From contig JAAYAJ010000056.1 of the NCBI GenBank assembly GCA_012719455.1, positions 1 to 64,000 of the forward strand: 64,000 nucleotides of DNA, written 5' to 3'. Positions 56,113-64,000 of the stretch are shown one piece after another. Every line of letters begins with the position of its first letter. Within the stretch, counting starts at the first letter, position 1. The notes beneath the pieces are model-generated. The model saw only the letters and a program-made list of their open reading frames with translations. It was not told the DNA's origin and did no database searches. The position numbers were made by a program, and so were the translations under genes. The stretch comes from Acidobacteriota bacterium (GTDB lineage: Bacteria > Acidobacteriota > UBA6911).

Positions 56113-57369
56113 ATGAAAGACATCATAGGAGTGATTCTGGGGGGCGGAGAGGGGCAGCGCCTGTATCCCCTGACCAAGGAGCGGAGCAAACCGGCCGTGC
56201 CCCTGGGCGGCAAATACCGTCTCATCGACATCCCGATCAGCAACTGCCTGAACTCTCACATCAACCGGGTGTTCGTGCTGACGCAGTTCAACTCGGCCTC
56301 CCTCAACAAGCACATCGTCCAGACCTACAAGTTCGACATGTTCAACGGCGGCTTCGTCGATATCCTGGCCGCCGAACAGACGCCCGAAAGTTCGAGCTGG
56401 TTCCAGGGGACGGCGGACGCCGTGCGCCGCAGCCTCAAGCACCTGATCCCGTACGAGGACGCGAAGTACATCATCGTGTTGTCCGGGGACCAGCTGTACC
56501 AGATGGACCTGCGCCGGATCGTCGACTACCACGTCCAGAACGGCGCCGAGATCACCGTGGCGGCGATCCCGGTCTCCGCCGCAGACGCCCCGGACCTGGG
56601 CATCATGAAGACGGCGCCGGGGGGAGAGGTGGTCGGCTTCAGAGAGAAACCCAGGCCGGAGGAGCTGCCGGACCTGGTCTCGGAGGACCGGCCCGACGGC
56701 CGGAACTACTTGGCCAGCATGGGGATCTACGTGTTCGAAAAGCAGTTCCTGGTGGACCTGCTCACCGGTACGACGGCGACCGATTTCGGCAAGGAAGTGA
56801 TCCCCCAGGCGGTCGGGGTCCATCGCGTGTGGGCCTTCCCCTTCGACGGGTACTGGGAAGATGTCGGGACCATTCGGGCGTTCTATGAAGCCAACCTCGC
56901 CCTGGCCGATGTTTCCCCGCGGTTCAACTTCTACGACGTCACGCGCCCCATCTACACCCACCCGCGCAACCTGCCCGGGTCGAAGTTCAACAACTGCAAC
57001 GTGCACCAGTCCATCGTCTCCACCGGCTGCATCCTCACGGGCGCCGACATCAAGCACTCCATCATCGGCGTCCGCAGCCGCATAGGGAGCGGAACGACAA
57101 TCAAGCACTCCATCGTCATGGGCGCCGACCACTACGAAACCGCGGAGCAGTTGCTGGAAAACGCGGAGAAAAAGCAACCGCACATCGGCATCGGGAACCA
57201 CTGCACGATCATCAACGCCATCATTGACAAGAACGTGCGGATCGGCGACAACGTCTCCATCATCAACGCCCACAATCTCCAGGAGAAAGACGACGAGAAC
57301 TATTGCATCCGGGACGGGATCATCGTAGTGCCCAAGGGGGCCTGGATCCGCAGCGGAACGGTCATCTGA
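56113..57369 (+). CDS. glgC: Glucose-1-phosphate adenylyltransferase
   Basis: 418 aa. VILGGGEGQRLYPLTKERSK is the nucleotide-binding start, followed by GGKYRLIDIPISNCLNS. The catalytic Asp is in LSGDQLYQMD, the substrate Lys in FREKP and YLASMGIYVF follows. The C-terminal left-handed beta-helix holds hexapeptide repeats (GCILTGADIKHSIIGVRSRI). It makes ADP-glucose for glycogen or starch-like storage. The sequence pattern (QFNSASLNKHI, FVDILAAEQTPESSSWFQGT) is of the cyanobacterial/plant-like GlgC type. No glycogen synthase is adjacent. Confidence 0.93.
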   Translation: MKDIIGVILGGGEGQRLYPLTKERSKPAVPLGGKYRLIDIPISNCLNSHINRVFVLTQFNSASLNKHIVQTYKFDMFNGGFVDILAAEQTPESSSWFQGTADAVRRSLKHLIPYEDAKYIIVLSGDQLYQMDLRRIVDYHVQNGAEITVAAIPVSAADAPDLGIMKTAPGGEVVGFREKPRPEELPDLVSEDRPDGRNYLASMGIYVFEKQFLVDLLTGTTATDFGKEVIPQAVGVHRVWAFPFDGYWEDVGTIRAFYEANLALADVSPRFNFYDVTRPIYTHPRNLPGSKFNNCNVHQSIVSTGCILTGADIKHSIIGVRSRIGSGTTIKHSIVMGADHYETAEQLLENAEKKQPHIGIGNHCTIINAIIDKNVRIGDNVSIINAHNLQEKDDENYCIRDGIIVVPKGAWIRSGTVI

Positions 57370-57395
57370 GACCCGCACCGCTTGAAGGGGGACCG

Positions 57396-58946
57396 ATGAC
57401 GGTCGGGACGATCCGGACCCTCGGCCTGATGTTGCTCTTCGCCGCTGTTCTAAGGGTTCCCTACCTGTTCCACACCCTGCAGGACATGGATGAAGGGTGC
57501 TACGCCGGGGCCGCCGCGGTGTTGATGGACGGGGGGCTGCCCTACCGGGACGCCGTCGAGAACAAGCCGCCGGGGATCTTCTACATCTACCGGGCCGCCT
57601 TCGAACTATTCGGCAAATACAATATGCGGGCGGTCCACGGATTGACCTTCGCCTGGACTGTGCTCACGGCCGCGGTGCTCGGCCTGCTCGCCCTCGGGCT
57701 GGAGGGGCGGCGCGCGGCCCCCTGCGCCTTCTTTTTCTATCTCGTTTTCACCGCCTCGCTCTACCCGAAGATGATCGCGGCCAACAGCGAGATTTTCATG
57801 GCCCTCCCCTACGCCCTCGGGGCGCTCCTCCTCTTCCATGCCCTCACCCGGGCCAGCCGGCCGCTCTACTTCGCCGCGGGGCTGGCTTTCGGGTTCGCTC
57901 CCCTGTTCAAGCAGGTGGGCGCCGTCGGGGGCGCCGCGGTCCTCGTCTTCCTCCTCGTCCTCCCGTTTTTCGAGCGCGGGATTCGGACCGGGTTCACCAT
58001 CGGCTCCACCCTCCTTTTCGGGGCGGGGTTCGCCCTGCCCACCGGCGTGGTCGCGCTCCTCTTTCGCCGGGCGGGGATTCTCGACGACTGGGTGTTCTGG
58101 AACCTCACCTACCCGTTCCGGTACATCCAGTCGGGGAACGAGGCGCTCCGGTTTTTCCCGCAGCTCCTGGCCGAGTTCCTCCCCTTCGTCGTGTCGACCG
58201 TCCTCCTGTGGGTGCTCGCCGCCCTCTGGGTGCGCCGGGAGTCGGGCCGGTGGCGCCCGGGCGGCGGGGGAGGGTTTTCCGCCTTCCTCCTGCTCTGGCT
58301 TGCGGCCAGCATGGGCGCGACCCTGATCGGCAGCCGGATGTTCGGGCACTACTTCATCCAGATCCTTCCCCCCCTCTGCGTCGTGGCTGCGCTGTGCGCC
58401 GGGCGCTGCCTCGCGGAGGGATCCCCGGGGCGCAGGCGCGCCTGGAAGGGGGCCATCCTCGCGCTGACGCTGATCCCCGGGGCCGTTTTCGCGGGGATGG
58501 GCATCTTCTTCGAGGCTTCCACCGACACCTGGTGGCGGCCCGAGCCCGATTTCCGCCCCGCGGCCGAGTACATCAGGAACCATACGGAACCCGACGACAC
58601 GGTGTTCGTCTGGGGGTGGTTTACGCCCGTCTACGTCTACGCGGAACGGACCCCCGCCACCCGGTTCATGAACACGCACCTCCTCACGGGATACCGGAAG
58701 GGGAACGACCCCGACGAGCGGGACCGCGCCGACATCGCATGGCGCGCCGTCCCCGAGGCGTGGCCGATGCTGGAGGAGGACCTCCGCAACAACCGCGTGG
58801 ACCTCGTCGTGGATACCTCCCCCGGCGACTACCACGATTTCGGTCGTTATCCGATCATGGACTACGCTCCCCTGGCCGGCTACCTCGACGACGCCTGCCG
58901 CCTTGAAAAACAGATCGCCGGCATGGATATTTATCGCTGTAGGTGA
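57396..58946 (+). CDS. GT39/GT83-type membrane glycosyltransferase
   Basis: 516 aa with about ten membrane helices. The N-terminal periplasmic loop MDEGCYAGAAAVLMDGGLPY, then RDAVENKPPGIFYIYRAAF, is the DE-containing PMT_2/ArnT-like catalytic motif, followed by MIAANSEIFMALPYALGALL. A C-terminal soluble domain (PDFRPAAEYIRNHTEPDDTV) is periplasmic. It would transfer a sugar from a polyprenyl phosphate donor to protein or lipid; the acceptor is unknown. AAGGGGGA precedes the ATG. The stop is 14 bases before recQ. Confidence 0.8.
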   Translation: MTVGTIRTLGLMLLFAAVLRVPYLFHTLQDMDEGCYAGAAAVLMDGGLPYRDAVENKPPGIFYIYRAAFELFGKYNMRAVHGLTFAWTVLTAAVLGLLALGLEGRRAAPCAFFFYLVFTASLYPKMIAANSEIFMALPYALGALLLFHALTRASRPLYFAAGLAFGFAPLFKQVGAVGGAAVLVFLLVLPFFERGIRTGFTIGSTLLFGAGFALPTGVVALLFRRAGILDDWVFWNLTYPFRYIQSGNEALRFFPQLLAEFLPFVVSTVLLWVLAALWVRRESGRWRPGGGGGFSAFLLLWLAASMGATLIGSRMFGHYFIQILPPLCVVAALCAGRCLAEGSPGRRRAWKGAILALTLIPGAVFAGMGIFFEASTDTWWRPEPDFRPAAEYIRNHTEPDDTVFVWGWFTPVYVYAERTPATRFMNTHLLTGYRKGNDPDERDRADIAWRAVPEAWPMLEEDLRNNRVDLVVDTSPGDYHDFGRYPIMDYAPLAGYLDDACRLEKQIAGMDIYRCR

Positions 58947-58960
58947 GGACCGGAGAAACC

Positions 58961-60781
58961 GTGACAGATAGGATTTCGGAGGCATTGAAGCGGTACTGGG
59001 GGTATGACCGGCTCCGTCCGCTGCAGCGCGAGGCGATGGAGTGCGTCCTTCGGGGGCGGGACTCGATCGTGGTGCTCCCGACCGGCGGGGGGAAGAGCCT
59101 CTGTTACCAGGCGCCCGCCCTGCTCCTTCCCGGGCTGACCTTGGTGATTTCCCCCCTGATTTCCCTGATGAAGGACCAGATCGACGCCCTGGTCGGGTGC
59201 GGCATCCCCGCCGGACGGCTCGACAGTTCCCTGTCCGCGGGTGAGCGGAGCCGGGTGTCCCGGGAGCTGGGCGCGGGGGGGCTCCGCCTTCTCTACGTGT
59301 CGCCCGAGCGGCTGATCGCCCCCGGGTTCATCGATTTTCTCCGGGGCCTGGGGGTGTCCTCCGTCGCCATCGACGAGGCCCACTGTGTCAGCATGTGGGG
59401 GCATGATTTCCGCCCCGAATACCGCCGTCTCGGCCTCCTGCGCGAGGCTTTCCCTGAAATCCCCATCGGCGCCTATACGGCTACGGCCACCGAACAGGTG
59501 CGGCGGGATATCGCCGTTCAACTGCGGCTCCGCGCGCCCGAGATCCTGGTCGGCAGCTTCGACCGTCCCAACCTGGTCTACCGCGTGCGGAGGCGCGGCG
59601 AAGGGGTGCGGCAGATCCGCGCCGCCATCGACCGGCACGCGGGGGAATCGGGCATCGTCTACTGCCTCCGTCGTTCCGACGTCGACCGGCTGACCGCAAC
59701 CCTCCGCCGTCATGGCTACCGTGCGGTTTCCTATCACGCCGGTATGTCGGACGAGGAGCGGCACCGGAGCCAGAACGCGTTCATTGGGGAAGAGGCCGAC
59801 CTGATCGTCGCCACGGTCGCCTTCGGCATGGGGATCGACAAATCGAACGTCCGCTACGTGATCCACGCCGCCATGCCCAAGTCGCTCGAGCACTACCAGC
59901 AGGAAAGCGGCCGGGCGGGGCGTGACGGGCTCGAGGCCGAATGCCTCCTCCTCTATTCGGGCGCCGACTACCTCACCTGGAAGCGCATCATCCAGGAATC
60001 GGAACCTCAGACCGTGGAAAACGGCCTCGAGAAACTGGGACAGATGTCGCGTTACTGCCGGGGGGTATCCTGCCGGCACCGGGCGATCCTCGCCTATTTC
60101 GGCCAGCCGCCGGGGGCGGAGCCGTGCGGCGCCTGCGACATCTGCCTGGGGGAGGTGGGAGGGGTCGCCGATTCCCTCGTCGTGGCACAAAAGATTCTTT
60201 CGAGCGTGCTGCGGCAGGGGGAACGCTTCGGGGCCAATTACACCGCCGGCGTCCTCTACGGCTCCAGGGAAGACCGGATCGTGGCCAACGGCCATGACCG
60301 GCTCTCCACCCACGGGATTCTCAAGACGGAATCGCGGTCGGCGGTGCGGGACTGGATCGAGCAACTGGTGGAGCAGGAGTGCCTCGCGCGCGTGGGCGAT
60401 TACGGGGTGCTGAAGCTCACCGGGCGGGGGCGCCGGGTGCTCGCGGGGGAGGAGCGCCCACTCCTGCTCGAGGCGCCCAAGACTGGGCGGGCGCCCAAGG
60501 CGGCGGTTGAAAAGGACTCCTGGGACGGCGTGGACCGGGGGTTGTTCGAGCGGCTGCGCGGGTTGCGCCGTGCCCTGGCCGCCGAGGCCGGGGTCCCCGC
60601 CTACGTCGTCTTCGGCGACGCGACGCTGCGCGACTTGGCCCGGAAGAAGCCGGCGAACCCCGGGGCGCTGCTCGCGGTCTTCGGCATCGGCGCAAAGAAG
60701 CTTGAACTGTACGGCCCCCGGGTGCTCGCCGAGATCCGGGCGTATGCCCAGCTCCCGCCCGGGCCGGAGGGGGGGCGATGA
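58961..60781 (+). CDS. recQ: ATP-dependent DNA helicase RecQ
   Basis: 606 aa from the GTG behind GGAG; an earlier GTG overlaps the preceding stop. Helicase motifs: Walker A LPTGGGKSLCYQAP, DEAH box AIDEAHCVSMWGHDFRPEY, TATATEQVRRDI, and motif VI HYQQESGRAGRDGLEAECLL. The zinc domain CRGVSCRHRAILAYFG, then GACDICLG, and a winged helix follow. The HRDC domain ends the protein (ERLRGLRRALAAEAGVPAYV). It unwinds DNA in recombination repair. The TGA overlaps the nfo ATG. Confidence 0.95.
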   Translation: MTDRISEALKRYWGYDRLRPLQREAMECVLRGRDSIVVLPTGGGKSLCYQAPALLLPGLTLVISPLISLMKDQIDALVGCGIPAGRLDSSLSAGERSRVSRELGAGGLRLLYVSPERLIAPGFIDFLRGLGVSSVAIDEAHCVSMWGHDFRPEYRRLGLLREAFPEIPIGAYTATATEQVRRDIAVQLRLRAPEILVGSFDRPNLVYRVRRRGEGVRQIRAAIDRHAGESGIVYCLRRSDVDRLTATLRRHGYRAVSYHAGMSDEERHRSQNAFIGEEADLIVATVAFGMGIDKSNVRYVIHAAMPKSLEHYQQESGRAGRDGLEAECLLLYSGADYLTWKRIIQESEPQTVENGLEKLGQMSRYCRGVSCRHRAILAYFGQPPGAEPCGACDICLGEVGGVADSLVVAQKILSSVLRQGERFGANYTAGVLYGSREDRIVANGHDRLSTHGILKTESRSAVRDWIEQLVEQECLARVGDYGVLKLTGRGRRVLAGEERPLLLEAPKTGRAPKAAVEKDSWDGVDRGLFERLRGLRRALAAEAGVPAYVVFGDATLRDLARKKPANPGALLAVFGIGAKKLELYGPRVLAEIRAYAQLPPGPEGGR

Positions 60782-61653
60782 AACCGCCGCTGATCGGGGC
60801 GCACATGTCGATCGCCGGGGGGATCCACAAGGCCTTCGAGCGCGGGGGGAACGTCGGCTGCCGCACGCTGCAGATCTTCCTCAAGAACAGCAACCGGTGG
60901 GACGCCCGCCCGCTCTCGGACGAGGACCGGGAGCTGTTTGCCGCGGCCCGGGCCCGGACCGGCATCGGTCCGGTGGTGGCCCATGACAGCTACCTGATCA
61001 ACCTCGCCTCCCCCGACGCGGCGCTTCACGAAAAATCGGTCCGCGCCTTCATGGAAGAGATGAAGCGGGCCAATTACCTGGGGGTCCCCTACCTGGTGCT
61101 GCATCCCGGTGCACACATGGGGACGGGGGAGCGGGAAGGGTGCGCGCGCGTGGTGGCGGCGCTCGACCGGGCGCTCGGGGAGGTCGGGCCTCCCGTCGTC
61201 CTGCTCCTGGAAAACACCGCGGGGCAGGGGAGCGCCCTCGGGCGCAGCTTCGAGGAACTGGCCTCCATCCTGGACCGGGTCGAGGCCGGCGACCGGGTGG
61301 GCGTCTGCTTCGATACCGCCCATGCTTTCGCCGCGGGCTACGACCTGCGGACGAAAAGGGGGTACGACGCGGTGATGTGCGAATTCGACCGCCTGGTCGG
61401 GATCGGGCGGATCCGCGTCTTTCACGTCAACGACAGCAAGAAGGGGCTGGGGAGCCGCGTGGACCGCCATTGTGGCATCGGCAAGGGGCACCTCGGACTC
61501 GACTCCTTCGGTTTTCTCTTGAACGACCGTCGATTCCTCGCGATCCCCAAGATCCTGGAAACCCCGAAGGGGCCCGAACTGGAGGAAGACCGCATCAACC
61601 TGGCCGTGCTCGAATCGCTCTATCGGGGACGGAAAGCGGCTACAGGGCCTTGA
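60778..61653 (+). CDS. nfo: Endonuclease IV (AP endonuclease)
   Basis: 291 aa TIM barrel. Zinc ligands: GAHMSIAGGIHKAFERG, VAHDSYLINLASPD, VLHPGAHMGTGEREGCARV, LLENTAGQGSALG, VCFDTAHAFAAGYDL, RIRVFHVNDSKKGLGSRVD and RHCGIGKGHLG. It cleaves abasic sites and some oxidised 3' ends. Translationally coupled to recQ. Its last 14 bases overlap the 3' end of the convergent pcrA. With mutY decayed, this remains as the base-excision function in the window. Confidence 0.95.
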   Translation: MKPPLIGAHMSIAGGIHKAFERGGNVGCRTLQIFLKNSNRWDARPLSDEDRELFAAARARTGIGPVVAHDSYLINLASPDAALHEKSVRAFMEEMKRANYLGVPYLVLHPGAHMGTGEREGCARVVAALDRALGEVGPPVVLLLENTAGQGSALGRSFEELASILDRVEAGDRVGVCFDTAHAFAAGYDLRTKRGYDAVMCEFDRLVGIGRIRVFHVNDSKKGLGSRVDRHCGIGKGHLGLDSFGFLLNDRRFLAIPKILETPKGPELEEDRINLAVLESLYRGRKAATGP

Positions 61654-63961
61654 GCTTGGCGAATCTTTCCACCAGCGACTTGCGGCCGACGCGGCTGAAG
61701 GTGATCACCAGCTTGAAGTCGTTCCCCATCCGCTCGCGGCTGAGGATGATGCCGTCGCCGAACTGCTCGTGCCGGACCCGCATTCCGCTCCGCAGCCCGG
61801 TCGCGCCCGTGCCGGCGGGGGCGGAGGACGTGGCGACGGAGGACGTCCCTTTCGTTTGTGCGGCCAGGTACTCCTTCAATTCTGCGATCGATTTTGGTTG
61901 CGGCAGCGGTTTGGAACGGTTCCCGGCGGCTCCCTTGCGGGGCGATTGCGCCTCCCCGCGTGCGAACATGGTGCGGCGTGCGGCGGGATGTTCGGAGAAG
62001 CGCCCCCATGGCTGCTGATCATCAGCGGCCGCATCGAGCTCGTCCAGCCCCTCCACCAGCTCCGCGGGCATCTCCTTGAGGAAACGGGACGGCTGCGCGG
62101 GAAAGCCCGCTTCCGGCCCGTAGGTCTTGCGGAAGGGGGTCCAAGTGACGAAGAGCTTTTTCCGGGCGCGCGTGATCCCGACGTAGCACAGCCTCCGCTC
62201 CTCCTCCAGGTCGGCTTCCGACCCGCTCGACTGGGAGTGGGGGAAGAGGCCCTCTTCCATCCCCGCCAGGAACACCACGTCAAACTCGAGCCCCTTGGCG
62301 CTGTGAAGCGTCATCAGGGACACGCGGGCGTTGGGGTTGAGGTGATCCAGTTCCGAGGAGAGGGAGGCGCGGTCAAGGAACTCGGCGATGGTTTCCCCCC
62401 GCTCCTCCGATTCGGCGGCGGCGGCGATCAGTTCGTCGATGTTCCCGGCGCGGTTTTCGGCTTCGAGCGCCGTCTCGCGCCGCTCGAGCATCTGCCGGTA
62501 CCCGGTGTCGGCGAGGATGGCCTCCAGCATCGCGGTCAACGTGCTCGTTTCCCGCATTTCCGCCCACTTGTCGACCAACGCCAGGAAGAGCTCGAGCGCC
62601 CGGGTCGCCCGGGGCGGGAATTGCGGATCCCGCACTTTCTCCCGCAGCGCCTCCAGCACCGGGATCCCCCGCTCGATGGCGAAGGTGGTCAGGGCGTCGA
62701 CCGTCGTCGCGCCGATCCCCCGGGGTGGGGTGTTGAGCACCCGCAGCAGCGCGATGTCGTCCACGGGATTGAAGACGATGCGCAGGTAGGCCAGCAGGTC
62801 CCTGATCTCCATCCGGCTGAAGAAGGCGGTGCTGCCGACGACGGCGTAGGGGATCCCTTCCTCGGTCAGGACGTCCTCGAAGTTGCGCGAGAGGAAATTC
62901 GCGCGGTAGAGGACGGCGAGGCGCCATTCGGGGTTTTCGCGCAGGATCTGCTTGATGTGCCCCGTGATCAGCCGGGCTTCCTCCCGCGGCGATTCGGCCG
63001 AGCGGCAGCTGATCAGGTCGCCGCCGTCGTTTTCGGTCCAGAGCGTCTTCCCCTTCCGCTCCCGGTTGTTCCCCACCACGGCGCCGGCGGCCCGGAGGAT
63101 GTTGCCGGTCGAGCGGTAGTTCTGTTCCAGCTTGATGACCCGGGCGCCGGGGAAATCCTTCTCGAATTTCAAGATGTTCTGGATGTCGGCTCCCCGGAAC
63201 TTGTAGATCGACTGGTCCTCGTCCCCCACCACGAAGAGGTTCCGGTGCGCCGTCGTCAGCAGCCGGAGCAGGTTATACTGGGGGCGGTTGGTGTCCTGGT
63301 ACTCGTCGACGAGGATGTAACGGTACCAGTCGCTGTAGAATTTCCCCAGTTCGGGGTTCTTTTCCAGCACCGCCACCGATTTCAGGAGCAGGTCGTCGAA
63401 GTCGAGCGAGTTGGTGTTCCTGAGGCGGGTGTTGTACTTGTCGTATATGTACGCGAGGTCCTCGGCCTTGTCGGAGGGGAAGCGGGCGGCGAAACGTTCC
63501 GGCGTCACCCCGTGGCTCTTGGCGTAGCTGATCCGGCTGATGATCTCCCGCGGAGAGAGCTCCAGGTCGGGTTTGTGCATCTCCTCGAGCGTCTGCTTGA
63601 TCAACCGCTTCTGGTCGTCGGTGTCGTAGATGGAAAAGTCCCTCTGGTATCCCAGGTGGTGGATCTCCCGCCTGAGCAGCCGCACGCAGAAGGAATGGAA
63701 GGTCGAAATCAGCGGCTCCGCGCTCCGCCCGCTCCCCAGGAGCTTCTGCACCCGCTCGCGCATCTCCTTGGCCGCCTTGTTGGTGAAGGTAACCGCGAGA
63801 ATGTTTTCCGGGCGCACGGCCCCGTTCCGCACCAGGTACGCGATTCGGTAGGCGATGACGCGCGTCTTTCCGCTCCCCGCCCCGGCCAGCACCAGCGCCG
63901 GGCCGGAACCGTGCTCCACCGCCAGCCGTTGCTCCCTGTTCAGCTTTGCCAGAATATCCAT
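61640..63961 (-). CDS. pcrA: UvrD/PcrA-type DNA helicase
   Basis: 773 aa SF1A helicase. NREQRLAVEHGSGPALVLAG then Walker A AGSGKTRVIAYRIAYL; motif II ILVDEYQDTNRPQYN; motif III VVGDEDQSIYKFRGAD; motif IV KLEQNYRSTGNILRAA; motif V VSLMTLHSAKGLEFDVVFLA; motif VI EERRLCYVGITRARKKLF. The C-terminal tail ends in a Tudor-like domain (RHEQFGDGIILSRERM, then LVITFSRVGRKSLVERFAKL), typical of PcrA. It acts in nucleotide-excision and replication repair. The ATG sits six bases behind TAGCAT, so the transcript is probably leaderless. Confidence 0.95.
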   Translation of the reverse strand: MDILAKLNREQRLAVEHGSGPALVLAGAGSGKTRVIAYRIAYLVRNGAVRPENILAVTFTNKAAKEMRERVQKLLGSGRSAEPLISTFHSFCVRLLRREIHHLGYQRDFSIYDTDDQKRLIKQTLEEMHKPDLELSPREIISRISYAKSHGVTPERFAARFPSDKAEDLAYIYDKYNTRLRNTNSLDFDDLLLKSVAVLEKNPELGKFYSDWYRYILVDEYQDTNRPQYNLLRLLTTAHRNLFVVGDEDQSIYKFRGADIQNILKFEKDFPGARVIKLEQNYRSTGNILRAAGAVVGNNRERKGKTLWTENDGGDLISCRSAESPREEARLITGHIKQILRENPEWRLAVLYRANFLSRNFEDVLTEEGIPYAVVGSTAFFSRMEIRDLLAYLRIVFNPVDDIALLRVLNTPPRGIGATTVDALTTFAIERGIPVLEALREKVRDPQFPPRATRALELFLALVDKWAEMRETSTLTAMLEAILADTGYRQMLERRETALEAENRAGNIDELIAAAAESEERGETIAEFLDRASLSSELDHLNPNARVSLMTLHSAKGLEFDVVFLAGMEEGLFPHSQSSGSEADLEEERRLCYVGITRARKKLFVTWTPFRKTYGPEAGFPAQPSRFLKEMPAELVEGLDELDAAADDQQPWGRFSEHPAARRTMFARGEAQSPRKGAAGNRSKPLPQPKSIAELKEYLAAQTKGTSSVATSSAPAGTGATGLRSGMRVRHEQFGDGIILSRERMGNDFKLVITFSRVGRKSLVERFAKLKAL

Positions 63962-63967
63962 CCGGCA

Positions 63968-63996
63968 ATGCTATCAAGCGCGCGCCGAATAGACAA
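63968..63996 (-). promoter_or_regulatory. Promoter of pcrA (leaderless)
   Basis: On the minus strand TTGTCT (63991-63996) and TAGCAT (63968-63973) are 17 bases apart. The -10 box ends six bases before the ATG at 63961. No ribosome site is visible. Confidence 0.5.
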
Positions 63997-64000
63997 ACCC

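Noticed and set aside
1-64000. tRNA, rRNA or CRISPR arrays
   Set aside because: No tRNA cloverleaf or CCA-type ends, no rRNA signature and no regularly spaced repeats were recognised by eye; a tRNAscan or Infernal run would be decisive.

Overview
The window is 64 kb of gene-dense, very GC-rich chromosome from a Gram-negative-type bacterium. It has periplasmic adaptors, lipoprotein and Sec signal peptides, DapF, a hopanoid enzyme (HpnH), a sigma-32-like factor and ECF sigma/anti-sigma pairs. The gene set would fit an acidobacterial or deltaproteobacterial-type lineage, but no rRNA or other marker in the window settles this. I saw no rRNA, tRNA, CRISPR array, insertion sequence or prophage, so this looks like core chromosome rather than an island.

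Layout. 1-2.1 kb: end of an efflux adaptor, a MacB-type permease and a membrane-anchored Nfu_N-like protein. 2.1-3.7 kb: ECF sigma, zinc-finger anti-sigma and a Spy/CpxP-like periplasmic protein. 3.7-6.5 kb: decayed genes (mutY, tpx) interleaved with a Myb-like DNA-binding protein, a DsbA/MauE-type disulfide pair and a PilZ protein. 6.5-9.2 kb: ilvN-ilvB behind a complete, readable transcription attenuator. 9.3-15.9 kb: a radical SAM protein, leuS, an RskA/SigK-type pair and an EF-hand protein. 15.9-19.9 kb: YhaO/YhaN-type nuclease-ATPase pair. 20-25.4 kb: CocE-type hydrolase, hpnH and a cysteine synthase-cysteinyl-tRNA synthetase fusion. 25.5-37.3 kb: FmdB, Rho, a TPR protein, an orphan LigD phosphoesterase-like protein, a STAS/secretin-like cluster, TrmJ, a sigma-32-like factor, DapF, thioredoxin 2, a Lon N-domain protein, an SDR and homoserine dehydrogenase. 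37.4-41.6 kb: ImuB-like/DnaE2 mutasome cassette. 41.7-50.2 kb: metallo-hydrolase, second TPR paralogue, ParB-like/SPL-like pair, copper ATPase, GalE and a catalytically intact Pol IV. 50.3-57.4 kb: M24 peptidase and a his operon (hisD-C-B-A-I) in which hisH and hisF survive only as fragments, then glgC. 57.4-64 kb: a GT39-type membrane protein, RecQ, endonuclease IV and PcrA/UvrD helicase.

Themes. (1) Branched-chain amino acid control is fully visible: promoter, Val/Leu/Ile-rich leader peptide, 12-nt antiterminator and a 12-bp terminator. (2) Four genes are in visible decay (mutY, tpx, hisH, hisF). The first two are oxidative-damage functions; the last two are the two subunits of imidazole glycerol phosphate synthase, leaving an otherwise intact his gene run with a missing step. 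(3) DNA repair and mutagenesis genes are abundant, and several begin without a Shine-Dalgarno sequence, 6-7 nt behind a -10-like hexamer, suggesting leaderless transcripts. (4) The most unusual protein is the fused CysM-CysRS whose HIGH motif has lost both histidines.

All functions are read from sequence by eye. No database search was run.
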